This document shows positions 24,359 through 33,089 of a DNA stretch of 64,000 nucleotides, in pieces. The stretch is taken from contig NZ_SBIV01000005.1 of assembly GCF_004765795.1 (NCBI RefSeq), positions 186,001-250,000 on the forward strand. The letters are read 5' to 3'. This DNA comes from Halorussus marinus (GTDB taxonomy: Archaea; Halobacteriota; Halobacteria; Halobacteriales; Haladaptataceae). The notes under the pieces are model-generated. The model made no database searches, was not told the origin of the DNA, and saw nothing but the letters and a program-made list of their open reading frames with translations. The translations under genes and the position numbers were made by a program. Each line of letters begins with the position of its first letter. The first letter of the stretch is position 1.

Positions 24359-24378
24359 AACCGGTATAAAGCCCGGTT
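24359..24378 (+). promoter_or_regulatory. TATA box enclosed by an inverted repeat, usp copy 2 promoter
   Basis: AACCGG-TATAAAGC-CCGGTT at 24359-24378 places perfect 6-bp arms on both sides of a strong TATAAA. TFB/TBP and a dimeric regulator would compete for this site. Transcription would start near 24392, about 50 bases before the USP ATG at 24441. Confidence 0.55.
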
Positions 24379-24440
24379 ACGGCTCTCGACGACCGAGAAC
24401 GCCCGAATCGTTTTCCCGAGCGGGAGACGAACGATCTAGT

Positions 24441-24881
24441 ATGTACGAACGCATACTCATTCCGACCGACGGAAGCGACGCGGTCGACCCCGCCGTCGAG
24501 CGAGCCATCGACCTCGCGTCGACGTACGACGCGGAGCTCCACGCGGTGAACGTCGTGAACCTCGCGTCGCTGTCGACCGAGATACACACGCCGGCGGTCA
24601 TCGAGTCGTTCGAAGAACAGGGCGAAGTGGCGGTCGAGGCTATCGCCGAACGGGCGGCCGACGCCGGCGTCGAGGACGTGGCGACCGAAGTGATCCACGG
24701 CACGCCACACCGGACGATCCTCGACTACGCCGACGACCACGACGTCGACATGATCGTGATGGGGACTCACGGCCGGTCGGGGCTGAATCGCTACCTCCTC
24801 GGAAGCGTGACCGAGAAGGTGGTTCGGACCGCCGACGTGCCCGTCCTGACGGTGCGAACGAGCGAGTCGACCGAGGAGTAG
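24441..24881 (+). CDS. Universal stress protein (UspA family), copy 2
   Basis: The 146-residue protein has ILIPTDGSDAVDPAVERAIDLAS at the N-terminus and the ATP-binding motif MGTHGRSGLNRYLLGSVTEKV. It is a paralogue of the protein at 23413, most alike in the C-terminal ATP-binding half. The promoter carries an inverted repeat around TATA, so this copy may be the inducible one. The PfpI gene ends 35 bases beyond its stop on the other strand. Confidence 0.93.
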   Translation: MYERILIPTDGSDAVDPAVERAIDLASTYDAELHAVNVVNLASLSTEIHTPAVIESFEEQGEVAVEAIAERAADAGVEDVATEVIHGTPHRTILDYADDHDVDMIVMGTHGRSGLNRYLLGSVTEKVVRTADVPVLTVRTSESTEE

Positions 24882-24915
24882 CCCGCCGTCTCGGCGCCGG
24901 GGCCGACCCGCCGGC

Positions 24916-25518
24916 TCAGTCCTCGGCGGCCTCGGCGACCGCGGGCTCGCCGTGTTCGACGTCGGTGCCGAGCACGTCGAGGAACTGCGAGAGCCACTCG
25001 ACGTGGTCGCTCCAGTCCCGGCCGGTGACGAGGTTACCGTCGGTGGTCACGCCGTCGTAGTACTCGCCGCCCGCGCCCTCCACGTCGGCTTCGAGCGCGG
25101 AGTACGCCGAGCAGGTCCGACCCTCGATCACGTCGGCCGCCGCGAGGATCTGGGCGGCGTGACAGATGGCCGCGACCGGCTTGTCGGCCTCGAAGAAGTG
25201 GCGGACGGTCCCCAGCACCTCGTCGTGGGTCCGGAGGTACTCGGGCGCGCGCCCGCCGGGCAACACCAGTCCGTCGTACGCCGCCGGGTCGATCTCGTCC
25301 ATCGCGGCGGTCACCCGAAAGTCGTGACCCCGCGACTCGACATACGTCTGGTCGCCCCGGAAGTCGTGGACCGCGGTCTTGACCGTGTCGCCCGCGTCTT
25401 TCTGGGGGCAGACCGCCTCGACCTCGTGGCCGACCGCCTGAAGCGCCTGAAACGGCACCATTATCTCGTAGTCCTCGCCGTAGTCGCCGACGATCATCAG
25501 TAGCCGCTTGCCGGACAT
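24916..25518 (-). CDS. DJ-1/PfpI family protein
   Basis: The 200-residue protein has the DJ-1/PfpI nucleophile elbow AAICHAAQ (C119, H120), the acidic partner E15 in GDYGEDYEIM and the DGLVLPGGRAPEYLR loop. Family members act as proteases, glyoxalase-type hydratases or glycation-repair enzymes; the RTHDEV and RDWSDHVEWLSQFL parts are typical of the PfpI subgroup. The ATG at 25518 (MSGKRLLMIVGDYGE) is chosen over the longer start at 25566. It adds to the stress-related group formed by the two USPs and DUF2267. Confidence 0.88.
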   Translation of the reverse strand: MSGKRLLMIVGDYGEDYEIMVPFQALQAVGHEVEAVCPQKDAGDTVKTAVHDFRGDQTYVESRGHDFRVTAAMDEIDPAAYDGLVLPGGRAPEYLRTHDEVLGTVRHFFEADKPVAAICHAAQILAAADVIEGRTCSAYSALEADVEGAGGEYYDGVTTDGNLVTGRDWSDHVEWLSQFLDVLGTDVEHGEPAVAEAAED

Positions 25519-25552
25519 AGTGACAGGTACTACCACCCACAGGACATAATAG

Positions 25553-26410
25553 CTATCGCCGGTCACCGCCGCGTCCGGAGAGCCACCGCGCCAGCCGACC
25601 GATCCCCACCGAGAGCCGCCCGAACAGGAGCTTGAGCCGGTCCTCGATCGGATCGGGGAAGTACCGGGCCGAGGCGACGAAGCGCGCGATCGGACCCACG
25701 GGGTACCGGGCCCTCGGGTCGGCGTCGGTCGCCGCCCGGAGGATCTCGGCGGCGACCCGCTCGGGGGTCACCGCGAACCGCTCGCTACCGACCCCGACGC
25801 CGCGTTCGAGCACGGCGTACGTCCCGGCGTACTCCGCGGTGCGGTCGTCGGGGTCGGGGAGCCGGTCGCGGGCGGCCGCCGCGAAGTCGCTCGACACCCA
25901 CGCCGGTTCGACCGCCGCCACGCCGACCGCGTCGGTCTCCATCCGGAGCGCGTCGGTCAGCCCCCGAAGCCCGAACTTGGCGGCGCTGTACGCGCCGAGC
26001 CCGGGGAACGCCGACCGCGAGACCACGCTGGAGACGTTCACGATCGTCCCGCCGGTCGCCCGGAGGTGGGGCAACGCCGCCCGGGCCATCCGGCGCGGGC
26101 CGTGGAGCACCACGTCGACCTGCCGGACGGCGGCGGCCTCCGGGACGTCCTCGATCGGCCCCGGCGCGGCGTAGCCCGCGTTGTTGACCAGACAGTCGAG
26201 CCGACCGGCGGCCTCGACCACGCGCTCGACGCCGTCGCGACACGCCTCGGGGTCGGAGACGTCGAGCCGGAACGTCTCGCAGTCCGGGAGGCCCGCCAGC
26301 CCCTCGGCGTCGACGTCGGTCGCGTACACCCGCCAGCCCGCCTCGCGGAACGCCCGCGCGGTCGCTCGCCCGATGCCCGACGCGGCGCCCGTGATGAGGA
26401 CCACTCGCAT
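25553..26410 (-). CDS. Short-chain dehydrogenase/reductase
   Basis: The 285-residue SDR has the NAD(P)-binding TGAASGIG (residues 7-14), NNAGYAAPG, the catalytic serine in VNVSSVV (S127/S128), and Y141-K145 in YSAAK. An aspartate after the second strand (TDVDAEG) favours NAD. The C-terminal third is basic (ending SGRGGDRR) with a hydrophobic, possibly membrane-facing segment, resembling retinol/steroid-type SDRs. Substrate unknown. The ATG at 26410 starts the Rossmann fold; longer starts add low-complexity residues. Confidence 0.88.
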   Translation of the reverse strand: MRVVLITGAASGIGRATARAFREAGWRVYATDVDAEGLAGLPDCETFRLDVSDPEACRDGVERVVEAAGRLDCLVNNAGYAAPGPIEDVPEAAAVRQVDVVLHGPRRMARAALPHLRATGGTIVNVSSVVSRSAFPGLGAYSAAKFGLRGLTDALRMETDAVGVAAVEPAWVSSDFAAAARDRLPDPDDRTAEYAGTYAVLERGVGVGSERFAVTPERVAAEILRAATDADPRARYPVGPIARFVASARYFPDPIEDRLKLLFGRLSVGIGRLARWLSGRGGDRR

Positions 26411-26527
26411 ACCCGCGATTCGGGCACGGTCGGTTAGGACCTTCCGGAACGGAGCGGTCGCTCGCGGACTATCGTTCGAAAAAAACGGACAGCGCCGCCG
26501 ACCGCCGACCACCGTCGAGAGAACAGC

Positions 26528-27517
26528 TCAGGCCGCCGCGTAGGCGTCGTCGTCGGCTTCGAGCAGTTCGTGGTAGCGGTTTCGGATCGTGACCTCGCTG
26601 ACCTGCGCGACCTCGCTGACCTCGGCCTGGGTGACCTTCTCGTTGGTCAGGAGCGGCCCCGCGTAGATGGCGGCCGCGGCGAGCCCGACCGGCGACTTCC
26701 CGCTGTGGAGCCCCTTTCGCTTCGCGTTGCGCAGGAGCTCGCGGGCCCGGCGCTCGCTCTCGTCGGAGATGCCGAGGTCGCTGGCGAACCGCGCGACGTA
26801 GTCTTCGGGGTCGGCCGGCTGGATCTGGAGGTTGAGTTCGCGGACGATGTAGCGGTAGGTCCGCTTGAACTCCATCTCGTCGATCCGGCTGACGTTCGCG
26901 ACCTCGTCGATCGACCGAGGCGTCCCGGTCTGTCGGGCGGCGGCGTACAGCGACGCGGTGGCGACGCCCTCGATCGAGCGGCCGGGCAGGAGATCCTCGT
27001 CGAGCGCGCGCCGGTAGATGACCGAGGCGGTCTCCCGAACGTCCTCGGGAAGGCCGAGCGCGGAGGCCATCCGGTCGATCTCGCCGAGCGCCTGCTTGAG
27101 GTTGCGCTCTTTGGAGTCGCGGGTCCGGAACCGCTCGTTCCACTTGCGGAGCCGTTGCATCTTCTCGCGCTGGCGACTCCCCAGCGAGTTGCCGTAGGCG
27201 TCTTTGTCCTGCCAGCCGATGTTGGTCGACAGCCCCTTGTCGTGCATCATCTTCGTGGTCGGGGCGCCGACCCGGCTCTTCTGGTCTTTCTCGGCCGCGT
27301 CGAACGCCCGCCACTCGGGGCCGCGGTCGACGGAGTCCTCTTCGACGACGAGGCCGCAGGCCCCACAGACGGTCTCGCCGTGCTCGCTGTCGGCGACGAG
27401 ATCGCCGCCACACTCCGGACAGGTGTCCTCGCGCTCGGGGGCCCGCTCCTCGTCGGTTCGTTCCTCGTTCGATACGTCGGTCTGCTCGCTGTAGCTCTGG
27501 ATGCGTGTACTCGTCAT
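26528..27517 (-). CDS. tfb: Transcription initiation factor TFB
   Basis: The 329-residue protein is a full archaeal TFB. It has an N-terminal zinc ribbon (C33, C36, C51, C54), a B-reader/linker (RGPEWRAFDAAEKDQKSRVGAPTT in parts), and two cyclin repeats beginning near residues 130 and 225 (ALGEIDRMASALGLPE; YVARFASDLGISDES), ending with the DNA-binding helix VSEVTIRNRYHEL. It recruits RNA polymerase to TBP-bound promoters and reads the BRE. Haloarchaea carry several TFBs that divide the promoters among them; which one this is cannot be told. The ATG at 27517 follows a clear promoter with a leader of about 70 nt. Confidence 0.95.
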   Translation of the reverse strand: MTSTRIQSYSEQTDVSNEERTDEERAPEREDTCPECGGDLVADSEHGETVCGACGLVVEEDSVDRGPEWRAFDAAEKDQKSRVGAPTTKMMHDKGLSTNIGWQDKDAYGNSLGSRQREKMQRLRKWNERFRTRDSKERNLKQALGEIDRMASALGLPEDVRETASVIYRRALDEDLLPGRSIEGVATASLYAAARQTGTPRSIDEVANVSRIDEMEFKRTYRYIVRELNLQIQPADPEDYVARFASDLGISDESERRARELLRNAKRKGLHSGKSPVGLAAAAIYAGPLLTNEKVTQAEVSEVAQVSEVTIRNRYHELLEADDDAYAAA

Positions 27518-27611
27518 GGTGGTGATGGGTGGGCGGGGACTACCGGGAGGAGGAGAAACCCTGAAGAATCTCCGGGAGTCCTGCTTCCTAACTCTCAGTA
27601 AGGGCGACAAC

Positions 27612-27627
27612 TACTTAAAGATTTCGC
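27612..27627 (-). promoter_or_regulatory. Promoter of tfb
   Basis: On the minus strand BRE-like CGAAAT (27621-27626) abuts the TATA box CTTTAAGTA (27612-27620). Transcription would start near 27588, giving a leader of about 70 nt before the ATG at 27517. Confidence 0.6.
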
Positions 27628-27759
27628 CCATGTGTGTGAGTGGCGCACAGTATCGGACCCGCGAGACGCCGGCGTCGTGGCGGATTACTTCGGGATTTAG
27701 AGGCAGTTCAGGCCGGTATCTCTGAGTCGGCCGTCCTCGGAATCCCGAACGCAGTTGTG

Positions 27760-27775
27760 CAATATTTTTGCAAAA
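27760..27775 (-). terminator. Possible oligo-T terminator of the phosphoribosyltransferase gene
   Basis: Directly after the stop codon the minus strand reads TTTTGCAAAAATATTGC, a T-run followed by more AT-rich sequence in a GC-rich setting. The + strand shows the inverted repeat TGCAA-TATTT-TTGCA, similar in its GCAA/TTGC arms to the phnD operator, so an operator is an alternative. Confidence 0.35.
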
Positions 27776-28405
27776 CTACCCCTCGTCGCGGAGCGACGCC
27801 ATCGCGGCCTCGTCCGAGACCTGCTCGAACGACCGGTAGAACCGACCGACGGCGTCGAACTCCGGCGGCGACTCGACGCAGACGACCTCGTCGGCTTCCG
27901 CCCGGACCGTCGCCAGCGAGCGCGGCGACGCGACCGGAACCGCGAGGGTCACGCGGTCGGCCCCCGCCGCCCGGACCTGCCCGAGCGCCGCGATCGCGGT
28001 CGCCCCCGTCGCGAGGCCGTCGTCGACCACGAGGACGCGCCGGCCGTCCAGATCCGGGAGTTCGTCGGTTCCCCGATAGCGAGAGAGCTTCTCGCGGGCG
28101 AGCTCGGCTTCCCGGCGGCGCTCGCGCTCGAAGTACGCGTCGGTCGCGCCGGCCGCCGCCACGAGATCGTCGTTGCGCCACGCGGTGCCGTCGCTCGCCA
28201 CCGCGCCGAGCGCGACCTCGGGGTCGTCCGGGGCGCCGATCTTCGAGGCGACCACCACATCGAGGGGCGCCCCGAGCGCGTCGGCCACGGCGCGCGCGAC
28301 CGGGACGCCGCCCCGCGGGATTCCGAGCACCACGTCAGCGGTCACGCCGCGGTCGGCGAGCGCGTCTGCGAGTCGCCGTCCAGCGTCGGTTCGGTTCTGG
28401 AACAT
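27776..28405 (-). CDS. Phosphoribosyltransferase-domain protein
   Basis: The 209-residue protein has the PRPP-binding motif VLVVDDGLATGATAIAALGQVR and an N-terminal half GIPRGGVPVARAVADALGAPLDVVVASKIGAP typical of the predicted phosphoribosyltransferases (DUF/COG1926 type) often found with stress genes. The base it uses is unknown and some relatives may have another reaction. The ATG at 28405 is chosen; an ATG ten codons upstream is also possible. It precedes tfb on the same strand but is separated by 258 bases with a likely terminator and a promoter. Confidence 0.82.
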   Translation of the reverse strand: MFQNRTDAGRRLADALADRGVTADVVLGIPRGGVPVARAVADALGAPLDVVVASKIGAPDDPEVALGAVASDGTAWRNDDLVAAAGATDAYFERERRREAELAREKLSRYRGTDELPDLDGRRVLVVDDGLATGATAIAALGQVRAAGADRVTLAVPVASPRSLATVRAEADEVVCVESPPEFDAVGRFYRSFEQVSDEAAMASLRDEG

Positions 28406-28513
28406 CCTATCGTGTGTCGCGGTACCGATTCGCATAAATCTGAGCGTGCTGGCGACGCTGGTGGCCGTCGAGAGGACAAAACCCATATAACCTAATTCGA
28501 TGTACACGAGTGC

Positions 28514-29932
28514 ATGGCGTCTGACCAGACCGGGTTCTCGCGGGCGTGGTTGGTACGCGGCGTGGTGTTGGTTCTCATCGTGTCGCTGATCGCCCCCTCC
28601 GCGGTCTCCGCGTTCACCTACGAACCGACGAACCTCCAGAAAGGAACGATCGAATCGCCGGCCGACGGAACGACCGTCATCTCGATACAGGGATTCAAGT
28701 TCGCCGGGCAGTCGAACGGCAAGAAGCCCGCTCGCCTCGTCGGGGTGGGGCCGCAGGGCGACGTCGAGTGGATCCACAACGGGTCGAACAACGACGTGAC
28801 GTGGTTCTACGACGTCGACCCGCTCGACAACGGGAACCTGCTGGTCACCGGCACCAGAAAAGGCGGAACCACCATCTACGAGTACAACCCCGAGACCGAC
28901 GAGCGGGTCTGGGCCGAGCGCTTCGACGACGTTCACGACACCCACGACGCCGACCTCATCAACAACGGCACCGAGTTGCTGGTCGCGAACATGCGCAACT
29001 ACAACACGACCAGCGAGACCAACGAGGATCGGATCTTCATCTACGACCGCGAGCAAGGAGAGATTACGTGGGAGTGGCAGTTCGACGACCACACCGACTG
29101 GACCGAAGATCAGGGCGGGACGTACGCCGCCGAGGCCCCGAACAACGACTGGACCCACGTCAACGACGTCGACAAGATCGACGACGGCCAGTATCTGATC
29201 TCGCCGCGCAACATGGATCAGGTGATGGTGATCAACCGCTCCACCAAGGCGATCGACATGCGCCTCGGGAGCGACGACGACTACGACGTGATGCACGAAC
29301 AGCACAACCCCAAGTACCTCGAAAGCGAGAACGGGACGCCGACCATCACCGTCGCCGACAGCGAGAACGACCGGATCGTCGAGTACGCCAAGCGCGACGG
29401 CGAGTGGAAAGAGACCTGGAAGCTGGGGTCGAGTCAAGTGTTCAACTGGCCCCGCGACGCCGACCGGCTCCCGAACGGGAACACGCTGGTCGTCGACTCG
29501 AACAACCAACGCATCATCGAGGTCACGCCGACCGGCGAGGTCGTCTGGGAGTTCTACGCGCCGTGGGCCCCCTACGACGCCGAGCGCATGCATCTGGGCG
29601 ACGAGCCCGACGGCCCGACCATCGCCGATCAGGACGCCGAAGGCGAGTACACCGTCAACGGGAGCGCGGGACTGACCCCCGGCACCGGCGACCGGCTGAC
29701 CTTCTCACAGTGGATGAGCAGTTCGTTCGCCGGCACCGCCGTCAGCGGCCCGGTCGACGCGTTCGCGAACCGCTGGTCGAAGATCGCGCCGTGGATCCGG
29801 CCGGTCTGGATGGGACCGTGGGACTTCGTGGGCGTGGTCGGCGCGGCCCTCCTGCTGGTCGGCTGGGGGCTGGCCGAACTGCTCTACAACCGTAATCGCA
29901 TCACGAACGGCGTTCGCGAGCGGCTCGCGTAG
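28514..29932 (+). CDS. Exported arylsulfotransferase (ASST)-like beta-propeller protein
   Basis: The 472-residue protein has an N-terminal signal/anchor helix (LVRGVVLVLIVSLIAPSAVSA), a repeat-rich body with propeller-blade motifs (GDVEWIHNGSNNDVTWFYDVDPLDNGNLLVTG in parts; YLISPRNMDQVMVIN; NGNTLVVDSNNQRIIEV) and a C-terminal helix (VGVVGAALLLVGWGLAELLY). This matches the ASST family as found in haloarchaea. Several N-glycosylation sequons (NGS, NGT, NTT, NRS) fit an outside location. Whether it transfers sulfate is unknown: catalytic histidines cannot be assigned by eye, though HDTHDAD and MHEQHNPKY are His-rich blocks. Confidence 0.8.
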   Translation: MASDQTGFSRAWLVRGVVLVLIVSLIAPSAVSAFTYEPTNLQKGTIESPADGTTVISIQGFKFAGQSNGKKPARLVGVGPQGDVEWIHNGSNNDVTWFYDVDPLDNGNLLVTGTRKGGTTIYEYNPETDERVWAERFDDVHDTHDADLINNGTELLVANMRNYNTTSETNEDRIFIYDREQGEITWEWQFDDHTDWTEDQGGTYAAEAPNNDWTHVNDVDKIDDGQYLISPRNMDQVMVINRSTKAIDMRLGSDDDYDVMHEQHNPKYLESENGTPTITVADSENDRIVEYAKRDGEWKETWKLGSSQVFNWPRDADRLPNGNTLVVDSNNQRIIEVTPTGEVVWEFYAPWAPYDAERMHLGDEPDGPTIADQDAEGEYTVNGSAGLTPGTGDRLTFSQWMSSSFAGTAVSGPVDAFANRWSKIAPWIRPVWMGPWDFVGVVGAALLLVGWGLAELLYNRNRITNGVRERLA

Positions 29933-29950
29933 CCGCCCGCCGGCGGGTCG

Positions 29951-30163
29951 TTACTCCCCCGTATTTCGCTGTCGAAGCCACGAGTCGAGACAGCCGTCGC
30001 TACAGAAGTGGTACGTCGTCGCCGTCACGTCGCCGAACTCGTTCACCGCGTCCTCGCGGAACATCGGGTGGGCCTCGAACAGATCGGTGAGTTCGCCGCA
30101 CCCCACGCAGGCGGCGTACTGCGAATCGGCCTCCCCGTCGAAGGCGCCGTACAGTTCTGGCAT
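29951..30163 (-). CDS. Small zinc-binding protein
   Basis: The 70-residue protein has CVGCGEL (C19, C22) and, some 30 residues later, YHFCSDGCLDSWL, a CxxC plus CxxxC arrangement like TRASH or DUF-type small zinc fingers. It would bind one zinc and probably contact protein or DNA. The ATG at 30163 is used; the long frame beyond it is antisense to the antiporter neighbourhood. The antiporter gene lies upstream on the same strand with a 56-base gap, so the two may form a unit. Confidence 0.75.
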   Translation of the reverse strand: MPELYGAFDGEADSQYAACVGCGELTDLFEAHPMFREDAVNEFGDVTATTYHFCSDGCLDSWLRQRNTGE

Positions 30164-30219
30164 GCGACCGCTACGCCGGCCCCGGCCGTAGCTCTGTCGC
30201 CCGGGTCGGTCGCCGGCGG

Positions 30220-31551
30220 TCAGTCGGTCGCGGGCTCGGCCGGCTCCTCGGACGCCGGCTCGGACTGGCGCCGGTCGAGAAACTCCATCACGGGGTAAGC
30301 CGCGATGCCGTGGACGAACACCGACGTGAGCACGACGAACCCCAGAATCGCCCAGAGCTTCTCCTGGGCGATGAGGAGCTGAATCTCGCCGAACGACGCC
30401 TCGTTCAGCGCGTACGCGAGGTAGTAGAACGACCCGATCCCCCGGATGCCGAACGACGAGATGACCAGCCGTTCGCTCCACGGGACCGACGCGCCGAGCA
30501 GGCCCACGAGCCCCGCGAGCGGCCGGACCACGAACAGGATCGCCAGCCCGACCCCGGCGTCGGTGAGCGTCAGGGGGTCGAGCAGTCCGCCGACGATCGC
30601 CCCGCCGAACAGCACCAACACCACCGCCATCAGCAGTCGCTCGATCATCACGCCGAAGTCGTGGAGATCGACGTAGTAGTCGTGTTCCCACTCGTAGTGG
30701 CGCAGTTCGAGGGCCGCGACGAACACCGCGATGAAGCCGTATCCGCCGAGGATCTCGGTGACGCCGTAGGTCACCAGCGTCGCGGTGAGCGCCTCGGCGC
30801 CGGCCATCACGTCCGCGAGGTCGGTGGTCGTGGTGAGTTCGAGGTCCGTCTGGGTCCCGAAGACGACCCGGGCCAGTAGCTGTCCCAGCACGTAGCCCAT
30901 CACGACGCCGACGAGGATCTCGTAGGCGACCGCCAGCACCGCCCAGTCGACCAGCCACCCCAGCGACGCGGTGCCCGATGCGCCCGCCATCGCGATGGCG
31001 AGGTAGGTGAACGGGAACGCGAGCCCGTCGTTGAGCCCCGCCTCCGAGGAGAGCGCGAACCGGACCTCGTCTTCTTGGTTCCCCGGATCGATCTCGTCGT
31101 CGGTCTCCTCGGTCGGCTCGGTCGCGCCCACGTCGGAGGCCAGCACGGGGTCGGTGGGTGCGACGATCGCCCCGAGCAGGACCGCGGTCGCGGGGAGAGT
31201 TCCGACGACCCACAGCCCGAGCGCGGCCGTGACGAAGATCGTCAGCGGCATCACGATCAGGAGGAGCCGCCAGGTCAGCCCCCACGACCGGAAGCTGAAC
31301 GGCCGATCGAGCTTCAGCCCGGCCCCCATGAGCGCGACGATGACCACGAGTTCGGTGAGCCGCTCGGTCACCGCCGGGTTCGCGACCGGGTCGGGCGCCG
31401 GGACCCCGATCGGGAGCGCGAACAGCACCATCCCGGCGATCACGTAGAGGATCGGGAACGACAGCGGCTTGTCGGAGACGAGCCGCGGCAACACGACGGC
31501 GCCGAGGACCGCGAGCCCTACGAGTATCTGGACGATTGCGTAGGTGGCCAT
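30220..31551 (-). CDS. CPA1-family Na+/H+ (cation/proton) antiporter
   Basis: The 443-residue protein has about 12 membrane helices and the CPA1 hallmarks: VLLGAIVAPTDPVLASDVG, the ion-site block SSEAGLNDGLAFPFTY and the later SSFGIRGIGSFYYLAYAL. A short acidic cytoplasmic insert (TEPTEETDDEIDPGNQEDE) follows the TDP motif. It would export Na+ against H+, an expected task in hypersaline water. The C-terminus is short and acidic with no regulatory domain. The ATG at 31551 fits the first helix. Confidence 0.92.
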   Translation of the reverse strand: MATYAIVQILVGLAVLGAVVLPRLVSDKPLSFPILYVIAGMVLFALPIGVPAPDPVANPAVTERLTELVVIVALMGAGLKLDRPFSFRSWGLTWRLLLIVMPLTIFVTAALGLWVVGTLPATAVLLGAIVAPTDPVLASDVGATEPTEETDDEIDPGNQEDEVRFALSSEAGLNDGLAFPFTYLAIAMAGASGTASLGWLVDWAVLAVAYEILVGVVMGYVLGQLLARVVFGTQTDLELTTTTDLADVMAGAEALTATLVTYGVTEILGGYGFIAVFVAALELRHYEWEHDYYVDLHDFGVMIERLLMAVVLVLFGGAIVGGLLDPLTLTDAGVGLAILFVVRPLAGLVGLLGASVPWSERLVISSFGIRGIGSFYYLAYALNEASFGEIQLLIAQEKLWAILGFVVLTSVFVHGIAAYPVMEFLDRRQSEPASEEPAEPATD

Positions 31552-31582
31552 TTTTCTCTCAGTGTATTACAGATCCGGGTAA

Positions 31583-31789
31583 AGCTCCGTCGGCCGTTCG
31601 AGCCCCGAGCAGGAGGCCCACCGCGGCGAGCACTTTGGCACCCGGATCGCCAACCCCGACTTCCGGACGTTCGCCGAGAGCTTCGGCGTCGAGGTCTACC
31701 GCCCCGACGACTGGCCGGGGCTGACCGCGGCCCTCGGAGCCGGGGTCGAGGGCGACGAGACGACCCTGATCGAGGTGCCCCTCAAGTGA
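31583..31789 (+). pseudogene. Remnant of a thiamine-diphosphate-dependent enzyme C-terminus
   Basis: In the + frame ending at the TGA at 31787-31789, the stretch from about 31607 encodes EHFGTRIANPDFRTFAESFG, then VEVYRPDDWPGLTAALGA and finally ETTLIEVPLK. This is the closing part of the TPP-binding domain of acetolactate synthase, benzoylformate decarboxylase and their kin. An in-frame TAA at 31580-31582 and lack of any upstream enzyme sequence show that about 450 residues are gone. The upstream side is now the 5' end of the antiporter gene, so a deletion probably fused the two. It ends one base before the convergent hflX stop. Confidence 0.75.
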
Positions 31790-31790
31790 G

Positions 31791-33089
31791 TCAGCGGTCG
31801 GCGTCCAGCGCGGCCGCCCGCGACTCGGCGGTCGCGGCGATCGACGCCGGCGCCGTGAACGCGATCCGGACCTCGTCGCCGCGGTAGTCGACGTCGTCGA
31901 CCGACGCCCGCTCGTAGAGCCACGACACGAGTCGCATCGCGTCGTCGCCGCTCGGCGCCGCGATCTCGACCGATCGGCGCTCGGAGAGCGCTTCGGAGAT
32001 CCGGGCCCCGAGCGCGTCGAGGTTCTGGCCCTCGATTGCGCTCACCGCGACCGGGTCGGCCGGGAGCGGAGCGTCGGACGCGGCCGCCACCTCGGCGACC
32101 GCCTCGCGGCGCGCGGCCAGCTCGTCGGGATCGAGCAGGTCGGCCTTGTTCAGCACCGCGACGAGTTCGCCGTCGGCGTCGGCGAGGCGGTCGCAGGTCG
32201 TCGCTAATTTCGTGCGGAGCCGGGCGGGCGGGTCGCCGGCGTCGGCGACGACCGCGACGCACTCGGCGCTCGCGGTCACCGACAGCGTCCCGTGAAACGA
32301 CTCGACCAGCTCGTGGCTCAGTCCCTCGACGAACCCCACGGTGTCGGTCACCAGCGTCGGGCGGCCGTCGATCGTCGCCCGCCGGGTCGTGGTGTCGAGC
32401 GTCTCGAACAGCCGGTCTTCGATCTCGGCCGTGGCGTCGAGGTCGGCGTGGTCGGGGTCGCGGGCCGAAAAATCGAGGTCGTCGGCGAGCCGGTGGAACA
32501 GCGTCGACTTGCCGGCGTTGGTGTAGCCCGCCAGCGCGACGTACTCGAACCCCGCCTCGCGGCGCCGGTCGCGGCGCGCGGCCGCCTCGTCTCCGAGCGC
32601 CTCGATCTTCCGGGTCAGTTCGTCGAGTCGGTCGAGCACGTCGTAGTACCGGGTGCCCGACTCGGTGCGTCGGTTCATCGCCTGTTCGTCGCTTCGCTCG
32701 CGGATGCGCGGGAGCCGCCACGCCAGTTTGGCGCGCTCGACCTGCAGGGTCGAACGCCTGTCGCCGGCCCGCGCCTCGAAGATGTCGAGCACGAGCCGAT
32801 GGCGGTCGAGCACCCGCGTGCCCTCGGGGCACAGCGCGGCGAGTTCGACCGTCTGGGTCGGCGTGAGTTCGTTGTCGAAGACGACGGTGTCGGCGCCCGT
32901 CGCCGCGACCGTCTCGGCCAACCGCTCGGCCTTGCCGCGCCCGAACTCGTAGGTCGAGTCCGACCCGCGGCGCTGGGTCAGTTCGGCGACGACCGCGTAG
33001 CCCGCCGTCCGGGCGAGCCCGCGGATCTCGTCGGTGTCGATGGTGCCGGCGTCTGCGCGCTTCGCGACGACTGCGTCTCGTGATTGCAT
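31791..33089 (-). CDS. hflX: Ribosome-associated GTPase HflX
   Basis: The 432-residue protein has the HflX N-terminal domain (GYAVVAELTQRR, YEFGRGKAERLAE, VVFDNELTPTQTVEL), the helical linker RRSTLQVERAKLAWRLPRIR and the GTPase domain. G1 is GYTNAGKS at 188-195, G3 is DTVGFVEGL, and G4 is NKAD near residue 298. HflX binds the large ribosomal subunit and splits or rescues stalled ribosomes, at least in bacteria. The C-terminal domain of about 70 residues is present. The ATG at 33089 is the family start. Confidence 0.93.
   Translation of the reverse strand: MQSRDAVVAKRADAGTIDTDEIRGLARTAGYAVVAELTQRRGSDSTYEFGRGKAERLAETVAATGADTVVFDNELTPTQTVELAALCPEGTRVLDRHRLVLDIFEARAGDRRSTLQVERAKLAWRLPRIRERSDEQAMNRRTESGTRYYDVLDRLDELTRKIEALGDEAAARRDRRREAGFEYVALAGYTNAGKSTLFHRLADDLDFSARDPDHADLDATAEIEDRLFETLDTTTRRATIDGRPTLVTDTVGFVEGLSHELVESFHGTLSVTASAECVAVVADAGDPPARLRTKLATTCDRLADADGELVAVLNKADLLDPDELAARREAVAEVAAASDAPLPADPVAVSAIEGQNLDALGARISEALSERRSVEIAAPSGDDAMRLVSWLYERASVDDVDYRGDEVRIAFTAPASIAATAESRAAALDADR

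Noticed and set aside
27776..29593. Long minus-strand frame of 605 codons over the ASST-like gene
   Set aside because: Only its last 210 codons (phosphoribosyltransferase) show protein-like motifs. The rest is the antisense of the ASST-like gene, typical of GC-rich codon-position bias.
31075..31887. 270-codon plus-strand frame covering the antiporter 5' end, the TPP remnant and the hflX 3' end
   Set aside because: It is in a different frame from the TPP remnant and carries no motif; it exists only because stops are rare in this GC-rich DNA.
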